In this document: positions 1 through 10,686 of the stretch, in pieces
Layout of the letters: each line of letters starts with the position of its first letter
Numbering within the stretch: position 1 is the stretch's first letter
NCBI GenBank assembly: GCA_964030475.1
Contig: CAXIPT010000008.1
Coordinates: 356,072 to 420,071, forward strand
DNA length: 64,000 nt
Direction: 5' to 3'
DNA from: Tethya wilhelma
Lineage: Eukaryota > Porifera > Demospongiae > Tethyida > Tethyidae
Made by a program: the position numbers and the translations under genes
Notes under the pieces: model-generated
Databases searched by the model: none
What the model saw: the letters and a program-made list of their open reading frames with translations, nothing else
What the model was told of the DNA's origin: nothing

Positions 1-60
<60 letters not shown>
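1..60. repeat. (TC)n microsatellite at window edge
   Basis: An uninterrupted TC dinucleotide tract that runs into the polypyrimidine part of a splice acceptor (TTCAG ending at 65) of the cullin gene. It is therefore intronic. Confidence 0.95.
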
Positions 61-63
<3 letters not shown>

Positions 64-65
64 AG

Positions 66-662
66 TCACTGGTGTCCTTCCCTAAGATCAAACGGCAGGT
101 GTTAGTGAGTGAACCTCAAGTCAAGACACCTAAAGAATTCACCGACGGAACAGTCTTCTACATCAACCAAGAGTTTGGACTAGTGTAAGTACATACAGTC
201 AGCTACATCAGCTGGCATTGTGATGTTACAAGCATGTATAGCAGGAAATTTTCGCAGGGTTCAAATTTTCGCGATTTTTGCAGTCACGATCTGATCACGA
301 AAGAAAGAACCGTGAAATTTTAAACATGTGCACTAGTAATAATGTTTCCGGTTTGTCACAATTAACATTCCGTGAAAAATTGACTTCTTGCTGAAACGAC
401 CAATATGGTAAAATTTCCCGCTATACAGTATGTCAGATGTACCTTCAAGGTTTTTTTTTGCTACATCCCTTTTTGACCTTTGACCTCAGAAGGATTTTAT
501 TCTATCTTTTTTTTTGTCTGTACAGTAAAGGTGGTAAGCTTCAGAAGCGTGGTAAGATCAATCTGATTGGTCGATTGCAACTGACGACTGAAAAGACAAA
601 GGAAGAGGACAACGAGAGTATAGTCGCCCTCAGGGTACTTAGAACACAGGTGGGTGGAGCTA

Positions 663-698
<36 letters not shown>

Positions 699-925
699 CA
701 ATCATTAGTTCCAATTTTTTCTACATGCAGGAGGCAATAGTCAAGATCATGAAGATGAGAAAACGTATGATGAATGCAGCCCTTCAGACAGAGATGGTGG
801 AGATTCTCAAGAACATGTTCATCCCCCCAAAGAAGATGATCAAGGAGCAGATAGAGTGGCTCATCGAACACCGCTACATGAAGAGGGACGATAACAATAG
901 GAATTTATTTGTCTACCTCGCTTAA
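66..925 (+). CDS. CUL5: Cullin-5 C-terminal end (last three exons)
   Basis: Cullin-5 is the scaffold of CRL5 ubiquitin ligases, joining an elongin/SOCS-box substrate receptor to a RING protein. Only the C-terminus lies in the window. Exons are 66-184, 526-649 and 731-925, all with GT-AG boundaries and compatible phases. The translation contains INLIGRLQL, ending in the ALRVLRTQ segment, followed by the winged-helix tail (LKNMFIPPKKMIKEQIEWLI, ending LFVYLA). The neddylation lysine is expected in the IVKIMKMRKRM segment. The wording of the tail fits CUL5 better than CUL1-4. The gene continues upstream outside the window and converges on CCT8. Intron 1 carries a small inverted-repeat element, and intron 2 an AC repeat. 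Confidence 0.92.
234..430. mobile_element. Foldback/MITE-like element in CUL5 intron
   Basis: The ends are imperfect inverted repeats: GTATAGCAGGAAATTTTCGC on the left and AAATTTCCCGCTATACAGTA on the right. The ends resemble those of the elements at 5601, 28117 and 57457, which also carry a C(C/T)GTATAG terminal motif. There is no coding capacity. Confidence 0.55.
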
Positions 926-1511
926 TATTCAATTTTATTATAACTGTTAATTAATTACATTTTGTGCCGTGCATTATATATTAACGACTGCTAGTAATTA
1001 TATTATTATGCAAGATTGGCATTATTGTGTTTGCTGATAAATCCTTTTCCATGTCAAATTTATAGCATAATATTTATTATTCGTGGATGAGCTGTGCATG
1101 TAACGTATGCTGTATGCATGTGTGTACATTTTGCCATTATTATTCTATAGCCAGCTAGAGAACATTTCGTGATCAGACACACTTGACCTTTTTGCAATAA
1201 TTGCGCACCTTTAATTCTTCTGCATTAACATGAGCACTTTTGTATGTGTGCTATATGAGGATAGCTCATGAGTAAAAGTGCACAATTATCATGAAAAAGT
1301 CAAGTGTGTCCGATCCCCTCTAGATCAAGACCAGCAAATTCACAACTTGCATGCCTGCTAAACTCTCCTTGAGCTGAATCAATAATATTATCTCACCACA
1401 ATGTAATAATTATGTTCTCAACAATAATTATAATACCTACATAGCTCCCCTATAATTATATGCTATTAATAATGCTATAATGATATGAAGGTGTGTGGGT
1501 TGCCATGGTGA
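926..1511. other. Convergent 3' intergenic region, CUL5/CCT8
   Basis: AT-rich spacer between the CUL5 stop and the CCT8 stop. I see no open frame of interest, only the foldback at 1171-1315 and scattered AATAA-type signals suitable for polyadenylation of both genes. Confidence 0.6.
1171..1315. mobile_element. 145-bp foldback element
   Basis: The two ends are inverted copies of each other: GATCAGACACACTTGACCTT at the left and AAGTCAAGTGTGTCCGATC at the right, with further pairing inward (AATAATTGCGCAC against GTGCACAATTAT). Size and structure fit a MITE. Only one copy was seen in the window. Confidence 0.7.
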
Positions 1512-3138
1512 TCAGTCATCGTCCCAGTTCTTATTCTCCTTTGGCTTGGGACCTCCGGACGGCTTGGCCATGATGATCTAAAGGGGGCGTGTGCATGTGG
1601 GTGGAGCTTCAGTTAGTCACATGACAAATACATGAGGACAGTGGTATGACACAAGTGCACTTTTGCTGACTCAGCACACAGGTGGGTATGTAATCTGATT
1701 CAATTTGCAATGCATTATACAGTCACATGACTGGAATGTAATTAAAACAGGTTTGCAAATTGCCAGCTCAGCAAAGACCCACTCAATGTCATACCTCTTC
1801 TAACATAATACCCAAGGTCTCTATAATCTCATGCAGTGACAGCCAAGGTAGACTGGCATGTGGAGAAATGTGATATAAGGGAGTCCAGTTTCACAACATG
1901 GCCATAGATAAAGATGAATGATCTACAATGGGCTTCCTGGAGTACAGGACAGTATTATGGTGCCTGCACATGATTAGCCAAAGCAGGATATAGAAGTGGC
2001 CTTTGTTTGTTTGTAGTGGGGTCAATATACACTATGGTAATCAGCACTAGATCAGCTAATGAGAAAACAGGATGTGAAAGTACTTATACATTCCACAGGG
2101 CTGGCTGTCTGGGCTGGGTTAGTTGGTGTGTATGTGTGTGTACTATATTATTAAGGTTTGTGTGATACTAACACACACTGCACTGTTGGCACACCCAGTT
2201 TGATCACAACCTTACAGCCCTGAGATAGTAATGTACCAAGAATTATATATATATATATAGGTCAGCACACACACACACACATACCAGCCCTTGAAGAATG
2301 CATAACTGAACAATAGTTTCCTAATGTGTTGCTGCCCACATGTGTGGTGTGTGCCTGTGATACAATATAGGGTGCTACTAGAGCAGGAACTGGAGTGGAG
2401 TACAGTGTACATAGACTGAAATATAAGGCACACAATGGATGACAGTCACATGCACATGGGAAAGACCTACATATACTCTATTGACTCAGTATTGACTCAG
2501 TATTGATTCAATATTGACTCAATATCATCTCAGTATATTGAGCAGATGACCACTTTTTTTGTTGTTATTTTGATCAACAGCAGATGGTAGCTTTTCCCAT
2601 AAATTTTATTATATCGGCAACTTCGAGTGTCTAGTTTGTTTCACTGACCTGGTCCACCCTCAAGACGGTAGTGGCTGCCTGTGTGGCTAGCTTGATGCCC
2701 CACCACTTGGTGAGGTAGAGGTCCAACACTCCTGCTGCCACCACGTCCTTCACAGCTGCCCCCTCTCCCTCCACATCAAACCCACTGTTCTGTTCGCCGG
2801 CTTGATGGGCCGCATACAGCTTGCTGATCACTTCAGTAGCCTGAGAGTGAATGAGGACAGAAGACACCCCATAATGGAAGCAGATGGAATGGGGATAAAA
2901 GTCATGGATACAGAATGTTTCTTTCTGCACTTAAAATTGTTTGTTTGTTTTCACAAGGTTGAGATTTAGTTTGTATTATGAAAGCATAACCTTGTGAGTT
3001 TATAGAATGGCACAGTTAGTAGGAAAATGAAAGTTTGACAGAATAAATTGTTATACATACTTTAACTCCGGCATTTTCAGCCAGTGCTCTAGGAAGCACT
3101 TCCAAACTTTCTGCAAACTTTTTGATGGCATATTGTTC

Positions 3139-3216
<78 letters not shown>

Positions 3217-3427
3217 GACAAGGTAATACCTCTCCAAATGTAGTGAGTTGCTTGGCTAGTTCAATCTCTGTTGCACCAGCTCCTGGTACAAACCTCGGGT
3301 CTTTTGTGAGAGCTTTGAAGGTGTTGACGGCATCATCCACTGCCCTCTCAACGTCATCCATTATGTTGTCCGTGGACCCACGGATTACAACGGTGGACAC
3401 ACGACTGTCTTCTTTCTCTGTGAGCAT

Positions 3428-3475
<48 letters not shown>

Positions 3476-6308
3476 CACAGTGAGGGAATGAGTCAAGCAT
3501 TATAATACCTTGCTTGAAAAGGATCACATTTGTATCGCCGATTTCTTGCACCTCTACTAGGTCACAGTGACCGGCCTCGCTGGCACTCGGGGGGACCTGG
3601 AGGGGGGAAAAAAACGGGAAGGAATGCAGTACCCCCGGCTACCATAATTCCGGTCCTATACTCACAATCAGCATTCTTGACTAATAACAACTATCGGACA
3701 TATTTGTGGCCATATATAATGTACTGTGTACATTGCTAACAAGTATGCAGGAATTAAAATAGCAGCTGACCATTTTTGGTAGTGCAGTTGCACCAACTGT
3801 CTTGCACAATCGACGCAGATCAAACTTGGACAGTAGTCTGTGATGATAGAGAACACACACTGGTGGATGCATTTACATATGAGTTTTCGGGACACAAATT
3901 TATAAACCTCTCAACAAAGGACAATTCTTAGCTCCCAAAAATTCCAATTCCCTATTGTAGCAATACAAACAGAACCTCCGAGAAGAGGACAACCTCTCTA
4001 TAAAGGACAAACAAGCTGAATTTATATTGTCCCCAAAGTGTCCTTTATCCGGAGGTTTCATCGTATACAGTAAATTTTATTTATAGCATAGTGTCCTTTC
4101 CTGTTAATATATACCACCACTGCCATCTCAGAGGGTCCACTATCAGACGTTCTACTGTATAAACAGCATACGTACTCTTGGTGGTACAGTATATTAAAAG
4201 AGAAAGGAATTAAGGACACTCGGAATAAAGTTTGATACCTTGATCAAGAAACAACAACAAAAAAAATTAACCCTGACACAGAGCATTGTAGAATTGTAGT
4301 GCCCATCTCATGCAATGACTGTGCTGTCCTACCTGACAATCATTATCTTGTACTTGTTGAGAAAGTGCCTAGCCAGGTCGCCCACTTTACCTCCGCTGAC
4401 AACCACGTTAAAACCAGCCTCTGCGATGGCCTTCACTTGTGCCTCGATCAGGTTCTCCTCTCCCTTGCTGAAGTCCATCAGCTCCGAGGCCGTCTTGAGC
4501 AGCACCGTGCCTTTGGTCTCGGTTGCCATGGCATCAAATGGGCAGGAGTAGACGGCTATCTTAGCATCAGTCATACGATTCACATCACCTAGCAATGAAT
4601 CATTGACGATATATTATATTCTAAATGGAGAACACCATAGAGTGGTTAGTTTTGAGTGTGTACCTTCAACCTCTCTCTTGAAGACCATGCCTTTCATGAC
4701 CTTTGAACTCAATACACCTGACCCCTGTAATTATAGTGAACAAATAAAGGTAATACTCACAACAGGAGGGGGGGGGTGATGTACACAATATGTACGCATC
4801 AGAATATCACAACACACACACACTCACCAGTATCTTTGACACTCTGACGTTGTCCACATTGAAACTCTTGGGATTGGAAGGTAGCACAGAAACTGCAGTG
4901 GGATTAATCAACACACACACTCACAGTGGCATACTTTAACTGGTGAATAATGGACATTTATCTTACTGCAAGCTTCAGCCACCAAGTCGGCTAGGAAGTC
5001 CTCATTTCCATACTGCATACTGGAGAGGGAGGTCTTGATGGACTTGACCACATCTTCTCGTGACGTGAGGTCAGAGTTCGAACCACACACAAGAGCTACA
5101 ATAGGAGACAGTACACAAAACATGACATGTAGCTCTCAATGCCATGGACAATCACTGAAGCTGTGTTTTCACATTCAAAACTGGTCAATAATTGGCAAAA
5201 AAAGTGACTATATACCTGATTTCAAGACATCACTCAAAATGAGACAACTTATTAAAAAATGCAATTCACAGACAAGTGGACACGCTGAAACTGTGTCTTA
5301 TTCACATTCAGTTTCTTTCCAATAATTGGCAATAAAACGTGACTAAACTTCCACAAGTTTACAGCCCGATACATATTCTCCAGTACTTGCAATAGGGGCC
5401 TGCTTCCCTACACTTACTCGGCAAGACCTCCAAGGCCTTCTGAGCAGCCATGTCATATCCCTCGATGATCTCACTTGGGGACAGTCCCATCCTCAGTAGC
5501 TCCTCGGCCTGTTCCAACATGGCTCCCGACAGCACCAGAACAAAGTTTGTCCCATCTCCCACCTGAAGTGGTTAGGGGTAAGAATGAGTGGCTTCATACA
5601 TACCACATGGTGGGTAAATTTGGCAGGCTTAAAATTTGGTGAATTCGTATTTTAGTATGAATAGTGATTTAATTCTGTAAGTTGCATTGCTTATATGTGC
5701 AAGTGTGCATGTGTTTGGTGATTTTTAATTTGGCGATTTGCAGAATAATTCGCCAATTCGCCAAATTTACCCGTTATACGGTAATTGGTATCAATTATCA
5801 ATTTGAATAGAAATGTACAACAACTTTTATATATACTTTACAACCCCCTAATGAATACATCCCCTACACTAATTAAGGTAATTTGATACACTCACATGTA
5901 CATACATACATACGCACCTCTTGTTCCATCATTTGTGTTGCCATGACGATCATCCGAGCAGCAGGGTGTTGTACCTCCAGCTCCTTGATGACAGTAGCTG
6001 CATCGTTGGTGACAAACAACTTTTCCAGGTGATTGATGACCATCTTGTTCATGCCGTTGGGTCCGTACGAAGACCTCGTGACCTTTGCAAGCTCCTTACA
6101 AGCGTTGATGTTACGGTACACTGCTTCATCTAAGCCATGATAGTGCTTGCATATGGCATAGAGATAATATGTGATATTTCAATCACTGTAGCGCGCATAT
6201 TCTACCGTTTGTAGCGCATATGAACGGTTCGTGGTAATATAAGCGACTTACTTTCGCTCCTTCTTTCATCATGCTGGCTAGACCAGCTTTAGGGACGGGT
6301 AAAGCCAT
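1512..6308 (-). CDS. CCT8: T-complex protein 1 subunit theta (CCT8)
   Basis: CCT8 is one of eight subunits of the cytosolic chaperonin TRiC/CCT, which folds actin and tubulin using ATP. I read 13 exons on the minus strand: 6252-6308, 5918-6145, 5418-5562, 4967-5095, 4828-4892, 4664-4724, 4333-4588, 3771-3837, 3509-3596, about 3229-3417, 3061 to about 3148, 2649-2840 and 1512-1577. Recognisable blocks are SSYGPNGMNKMVINHLEKLF, VGDGTNFVLVLSG, FVPGAGATEIELAK and the theta-specific tail MAKPSGGPKP ending NWDDD. The GDGTN ATP-binding motif is intact. The junction between the tenth and eleventh exons falls inside a CT/AC microsatellite (3149-3228) and its exact position is unclear. The start codon at 6308 gives MALPVPKAG, matching the family N-terminus. 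It is head to head with HECA. Confidence 0.95.
3149..3228. repeat. (CT)n(CA)n microsatellite in CCT8 intron
   Basis: A compound dinucleotide repeat forms most of a very short CCT8 intron. A second (GT)n tract lies at 3430-3474 in the neighbouring intron. Repeat-length error here would blur the splice sites. Confidence 0.85.
3904..4058. repeat. Dispersed foldback repeat, copy 1
   Basis: The start (AAACCTCTCAACAAAGGACA) is an inverted copy of the end (TGTCCTTTATCCGGAGGTTT). The interior, including GCAATACAAACAGAACCTC, recurs in the same orientation at about 12837-12980. It lies in a CCT8 intron and has no coding capacity. Confidence 0.7.
5601..5783. mobile_element. MITE-like element with GTATAACGGG-type end
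   Basis: The right end (CGCCAAATTTACCCGTTATA, then CGGTA) pairs with a decayed left end (TACCACATGGTGGGTAAATT). It shares AATTTGGCGAAT-type words with the element at 57457. It lies inside CCT8 intron 2. Confidence 0.55.
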
Positions 6309-6760
6309 GGTGAATGTGACTCCGTACAAACTCCTCTACTATTTCTCCTGCTCCACGTGGTTGACGAATGACACGGAAATGAACGGAGAAATAAACGGGA
6401 ATTGGGTGTGCTTTCAATGTAAAGGGAACAGGTCTTGAGAAACATGGAGGGGTAGCCAACATTCCAAGAAGGCTCGACCGTGTGAATGATCAGAGAGGAG
6501 AAGATCTGTTTTCAGAAGCTGGAACGTAAGAAGGAAGGCAGAGAAGGTGAGTTTGGAGCCTCCAGTGCTAAAAATAGAGCTTTTTTGGGTATGCTTTGAG
6601 GGTTGTCCTCACTGAGCTGACTTTGTATCCTATCTCCTTTGTGCCCAGCTTCTCTACCTAGTCTCTGGTCGTGATTGTGTTCTTGCTGGATCTGTAATAG
6701 CACTCAAGTTGAGAAAAGTAGGAAGTTTTTTTGAGTGGGTTATAGTGTGCAGAGAGGGAG
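6309..6760. promoter_or_regulatory. Divergent promoter region CCT8/HECA
   Basis: 450 bases separate the CCT8 and HECA start codons, so this segment must hold both promoters and both 5' UTRs. I could not identify a TATA box or a specific factor site with confidence. A non-coding 5' exon of HECA is possible. Confidence 0.5.
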
Positions 6761-8068
6761 ATGCCTGTAGCTCGAGAGAAGCAAGGAAGACGAAGAACGG
6801 CATCATCAAGCTCCGATTGTGGCCAACTTCAAGCTCACTTTTCACCGCCGGGGCCTCGATTGTTCGAGTTTGAACAGAACGACTCTGAAAGTGATCCCGC
6901 TGCTTGCCAGATAGTCGCTGAACCGGTCCAGCAGTGTTGTAATCCAAAATGTGGTGTGTCGGCCGACCTGGATCCTCCCAGTCCTGATCCAGACTCAATC
7001 AAGATGATTTGTAGCAACGAAAAGTGCCCTTTTAGCGCTTTCATGCACTCTAGCTGCTTCAACGCTTTCGAGGAACAAATGCTAAGCTTTCTGAGAGGAA
7101 TGAGTCGTGCAAGGAACTGGTCCGAGAAACAACGGAGGCAAAACCTCTGGACCAAGAAAGGCTACGATCTCATTCACAAGATGTGCACGTGCCGTTGCAG
7201 CAAGGGGTACCTGCGACGCGACCTCACCTACATTATTCCCGAGGGAACGGAGAAAAACAAGAAGAAACGTAAAAAGTCGACCAGTTGCAGCGGAGGAGGA
7301 GGGGGAGGGGAGAAGGTGCCTGTACCGATTCGCACCGCTAATGGAGTGCAAAGGTCACGGAGTCGTACAAGCGGGACTCGTAACAATAGTGATTCCATTT
7401 CGAGTGAAAATGGGCTCAACTCTTACATGCAACCGTTTGCTCATCGTGCCGATTACAGTGTCTTTGAGAAGCTTCTACCGCGCCACTTGATCAACTCCTA
7501 CCACATCAAGATGGAGGACGATGGCTATGGGGCTGGTGACGACACACGGTCGTTTGTCTTGAGCAGTCTCGCTTTTCATCGCACCAGCTTCGTACAATGC
7601 GTTCTCTGTTCGTCCAAGTTGACCGTCTATGATCAGTTTCCCCTCGTCGATGGCACCTTTTACCTCTCCCCGCTTAGAGCGAACGGGGCTTCTCTGGAAG
7701 TGGAAAGCAAAGGGGATGACCCTGTCTTTCTCTCTGCAATCTGTCTCCCATGCTTGGCGGGCATTAATAGGATCACCTGTCTCTTCTGCTCGAGAATCTG
7801 GAACGGCAACCACCACCAAATCGGTACCATGTACAGCTACGATCTGTTTGCTGCTTTTCCGTGTTGCCCACCGAGTGTCTATTGCAAGGAGTGCAAGCAG
7901 CCGCTTGTGGATCTGAGCAAGCTCTCTCTGAGCTTCTCCCAGCTCTCTGCACAGGTCAAGTGTACTCATTGTGGGGCCAACGATTACCACTTTGTAAAAC
8001 CAATCACACGTTTTCAAGTCATCTGTTCCAGCCACAGCACCAGCAGCACCAGTAGTAGTAGTAAATGA
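6761..8068 (+). CDS. HECA: Headcase protein homologue
   Basis: Headcase is a cytoplasmic regulator of branching, proliferation and TOR-linked growth in animals. The gene is one uninterrupted 435-residue frame. The N-terminal headcase domain (about residues 60-150) has Cys pairs in CCNPKCG and CSNEKCPFSAFMHSSCF, then RNWSEKQRRQNLWTKKGYDL and CTCRCSKGYL. A basic Ser/Gly linker follows (about 165-215, KKKRKKS). The C-terminal domain begins with YSVFEKLLPRHLINSYHIK and ends in CTHCGANDYHFVKPI. Both halves match known HECA order. The human protein is longer mainly in its linkers. The first ATG of the frame was chosen. A low-complexity Ser/Thr tail ends the protein. Confidence 0.93.
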   Translation: MPVAREKQGRRRTASSSSDCGQLQAHFSPPGPRLFEFEQNDSESDPAACQIVAEPVQQCCNPKCGVSADLDPPSPDPDSIKMICSNEKCPFSAFMHSSCFNAFEEQMLSFLRGMSRARNWSEKQRRQNLWTKKGYDLIHKMCTCRCSKGYLRRDLTYIIPEGTEKNKKKRKKSTSCSGGGGGGEKVPVPIRTANGVQRSRSRTSGTRNNSDSISSENGLNSYMQPFAHRADYSVFEKLLPRHLINSYHIKMEDDGYGAGDDTRSFVLSSLAFHRTSFVQCVLCSSKLTVYDQFPLVDGTFYLSPLRANGASLEVESKGDDPVFLSAICLPCLAGINRITCLFCSRIWNGNHHQIGTMYSYDLFAAFPCCPPSVYCKECKQPLVDLSKLSLSFSQLSAQVKCTHCGANDYHFVKPITRFQVICSSHSTSSTSSSSK

Positions 8069-8622
8069 ACTTCACCATCTTTGAAATTTCCTTCATTTTC
8101 CCATATCCCTTTGTAAACCTTTTTGTACTCATGTACGTACACACACTCAAGTGACGGAATATATACAATGCACTCGTGGAAGTTTTACCTTTTTTCTTTA
8201 TCCAGAATGCACATTTTTGCGTGTGCCTATAAAGTAGTGTGTAACACATTATTGTAAGATATGTAGTATACCATATGCATATCGTTCCCTATATACAATA
8301 CTTTTCTCATACTTATGATTTCTATCGATCACATTTTTAACTCCCTGCCTCAAGAAAAATGAATAAAAGTTGTGAATGAATTTACTTGCAAGTTTGTTTT
8401 GCTGCATTTAATAATTGGGACACACCCCTTTCCAGCATGCAAGATTAATAAGTTTTTTTTCTCAAAATATACTCAATCTCAGTACGATTAAAATATAAAA
8501 CATTTTGCAGGCCTAGCCTAATTATACATTACAGCCTCAAATCAGTGTCCAAAAATCTCAACTAAGCTACAGCTAGTGTCTATTAGAGTTCAAAATTACA
8601 GGGGTCAGTTAATTTGAGGAGC
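8069..8622. other. Convergent 3' UTRs of HECA and DUOXA
   Basis: AT-rich, no coding signal. An AATAAA at 8362-8367 about 290 bases after the HECA stop is a good polyadenylation signal for that gene. Confidence 0.6.
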
Positions 8623-10239
8623 TCATTTCTCAGAAGCCTCCACCTCTTGCAGCTGGATCTCATCATTGAGACGTTCACCATGACGACTGCCTCGGGAGCG
8701 TTCGGAGTTCCTGGGCTTACGCTGGGTCTGACGGTAGCGGGAGAGACCGCGGCGGGTGGTGCCGCCACGACGGGTGGTACCGCCGCGACGAGTTCCCCTG
8801 GTGGTAACACCATACTCCTCGAGACTTGGCTTCTCACCCTCTGGAGGTTCTTCTTCCTCCTCCTGTGATAGTGTGATGGGTGGGAAGTCACGAGTACATT
8901 ATATAGTTGTAGATAGAGATTGTATGTAGATATGTATGCATTTATATTGAGAGTGTGTGTGTGTGTGGTAGTTCACTTACCACAAAGAACTCGTCCTCTT
9001 CTACGATGCTGTGATGGAAAACGGTGGCAATCTTTCGTGGGAAGAAGTAGTTTCCAATCAAGATGAGGATGGCCAGTGCGACAGTGACGATACCGGTGAT
9101 AAGATTGAGGTACCAGGCCCAACCAAACGTGGGTTTAAGTAGAATACGTTCTCCATGAATGTCCCCGAACGGCACCGCTAACACCGGATCATTGATGGAA
9201 ATGATTGCGAACGAAAAGCTTGCTAATATCATGACTAAACCAGTTTGTAACATAAACCATCCGCCCGTGCCTATCACAAATATGAACAGAAGAATGGTGA
9301 TGAGATAGAGCGCAAATGCAAGCCTGTAGGGGGAAATAGGGAGGGAAAAAAAAATAAAATTAGCAACCACCATCTAAATAATACCAATATTTCAGCTATT
9401 ATACAAACTTACCAGAGAAATTGATGGGCGTACCAACCAGCTTGGCGAGCCTTTCTGCCCCAACGAATCTGCTCTCCATCAAGAGTAAAGTACTCGGCAA
9501 CCCAAAGGATGGGGTAGGGATCTCCATTGTACTGTGCGTCACGGAACATGCGGTTGAATCGTCCTGCAAAACGTCCGAATCCAACTCGTCCCTGTGCCCA
9601 TGGATCAGCCCAACGAAACATTTCATTGTAGTCGATCATGTCACCAGGGAATGGACGATTTGCGTAATATTCGGCTCTTTCTTCATCATTTCCACAAGCT
9701 TCTTCGTGCAGGGTGATGTTGACTCCACGCAGGCCAATGTGCAAGCCCACTTCAGCTTGGATCTCTTGTGCAACGTCGCCATCAACATAGGCCTTGTATT
9801 GTGCACGGACACAAATCTCATCTGTCAGCCATGTGTACGCAAAGTTACAGAGTAATATCACCGCACCTATCCAGAGCGTTACAAACACTCTCACAGTCGC
9901 CCATAAGCGCTGAAAGAGAACAAAACACAATTAACACAATGAAGTAAAATTAATGTAGGCTAACGAAAGAAACCATATTTTTGTGTTCGCTTAGTACACG
10001 CGCGCTCACACTAACGATAGTTTCATGCCTATTGCGTGCCTCAAAGCTAGCTGACCTGCAGCGTGAAAAGATTTGCGTCTTACCTCCCATCCTCGAATGC
10101 CTGGGATAATGAGGATGAAGGAGAAGGCGATCATTCCAAAAGCCACAAGGATACCCACTTCCAGCAGATCCTCTGCAAATGGGGTCCTCATGGACGGATA
10201 GATGACCGGCGCTGGCTGCGGACGGAACGAATTTCCCAT
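8623..10239 (-). CDS. DUOXA: Dual oxidase maturation factor
   Basis: DUOXA is an ER and plasma-membrane partner required for DUOX to fold, leave the ER and release H2O2. Four exons: 10084-10239, 9413-9909, 8981-9323 and 8623-8862. The N-terminal part carries a first membrane helix and the family motif FILIIPGIRG. Exon 2 gives a second helix and the extracellular loop with GLHIGLRGVNITL (family GLQVGLGGVNITL type) and an N-glycosylation sequon. Exon 3 supplies three further hydrophobic segments and VFHHSIVEED. The last exon encodes a Glu-rich stretch and then an RG-rich tail with repeated RRGGTT, which I do not recall from vertebrate DUOXA. It is divergent from the first DUOX copy, the arrangement known for vertebrate DUOX/DUOXA pairs. 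Confidence 0.92.
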
Positions 10240-10686
10240 GTCTGCTTCACGGTGCTTCTTTTAAGAATCTTTGCGGTAAAACAGTTGTCGCTAGTCGCAG
10301 GAAGGTTGAAAAATGGTGCAGGGATGCAGCGTCAGCCCACTTTCTATTGAAGTTGAACTTTATCAGCCCCACCTAAGTGCGAATCCGGCCTAGGTTGCTT
10401 GTAATCAGGGCTGTAGCAGATCACAATTGATACTAACACAGCCCTGATTCGAAAGTTGAGTCTATTGACACCAATGTTTTTTATTCTTGGGTTCAATAGC
10501 CCTGATAAATTGTTCAACTTTAACACATCCGGTTGGATTTACATCCTGTTTCCTGTTGGTTTATAATGACTCCGTATCAAAGATAGCCATCAGAAGGGCA
10601 AACTGTGAATATTCTATCGGAGAGTTCTTGCCCACATTCAGCTGGTTTGCCCGTGAATCTACTTACAGCAATATACTTGAAGCAGC
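10240..10686. promoter_or_regulatory. Divergent promoter DUOXA/DUOX copy 1
   Basis: 447 bases between the two start codons. A short imperfect inverted repeat (CAGGGCTGTAGC near 10408, ACAGCCCTGA near 10438) lies in the middle. No clear TATA box was seen. Confidence 0.5.

Noticed and set aside
437..925. 162-codon frame read as one protein through a THTHTH run
   Set aside because: It reads through CUL5 introns; the TH run is the AC microsatellite. Only the spliced exons are real.
7475..8035. 186-codon minus-strand frame opposite HECA
   Set aside because: Antisense to the conserved headcase C-terminal domain; no independent support.
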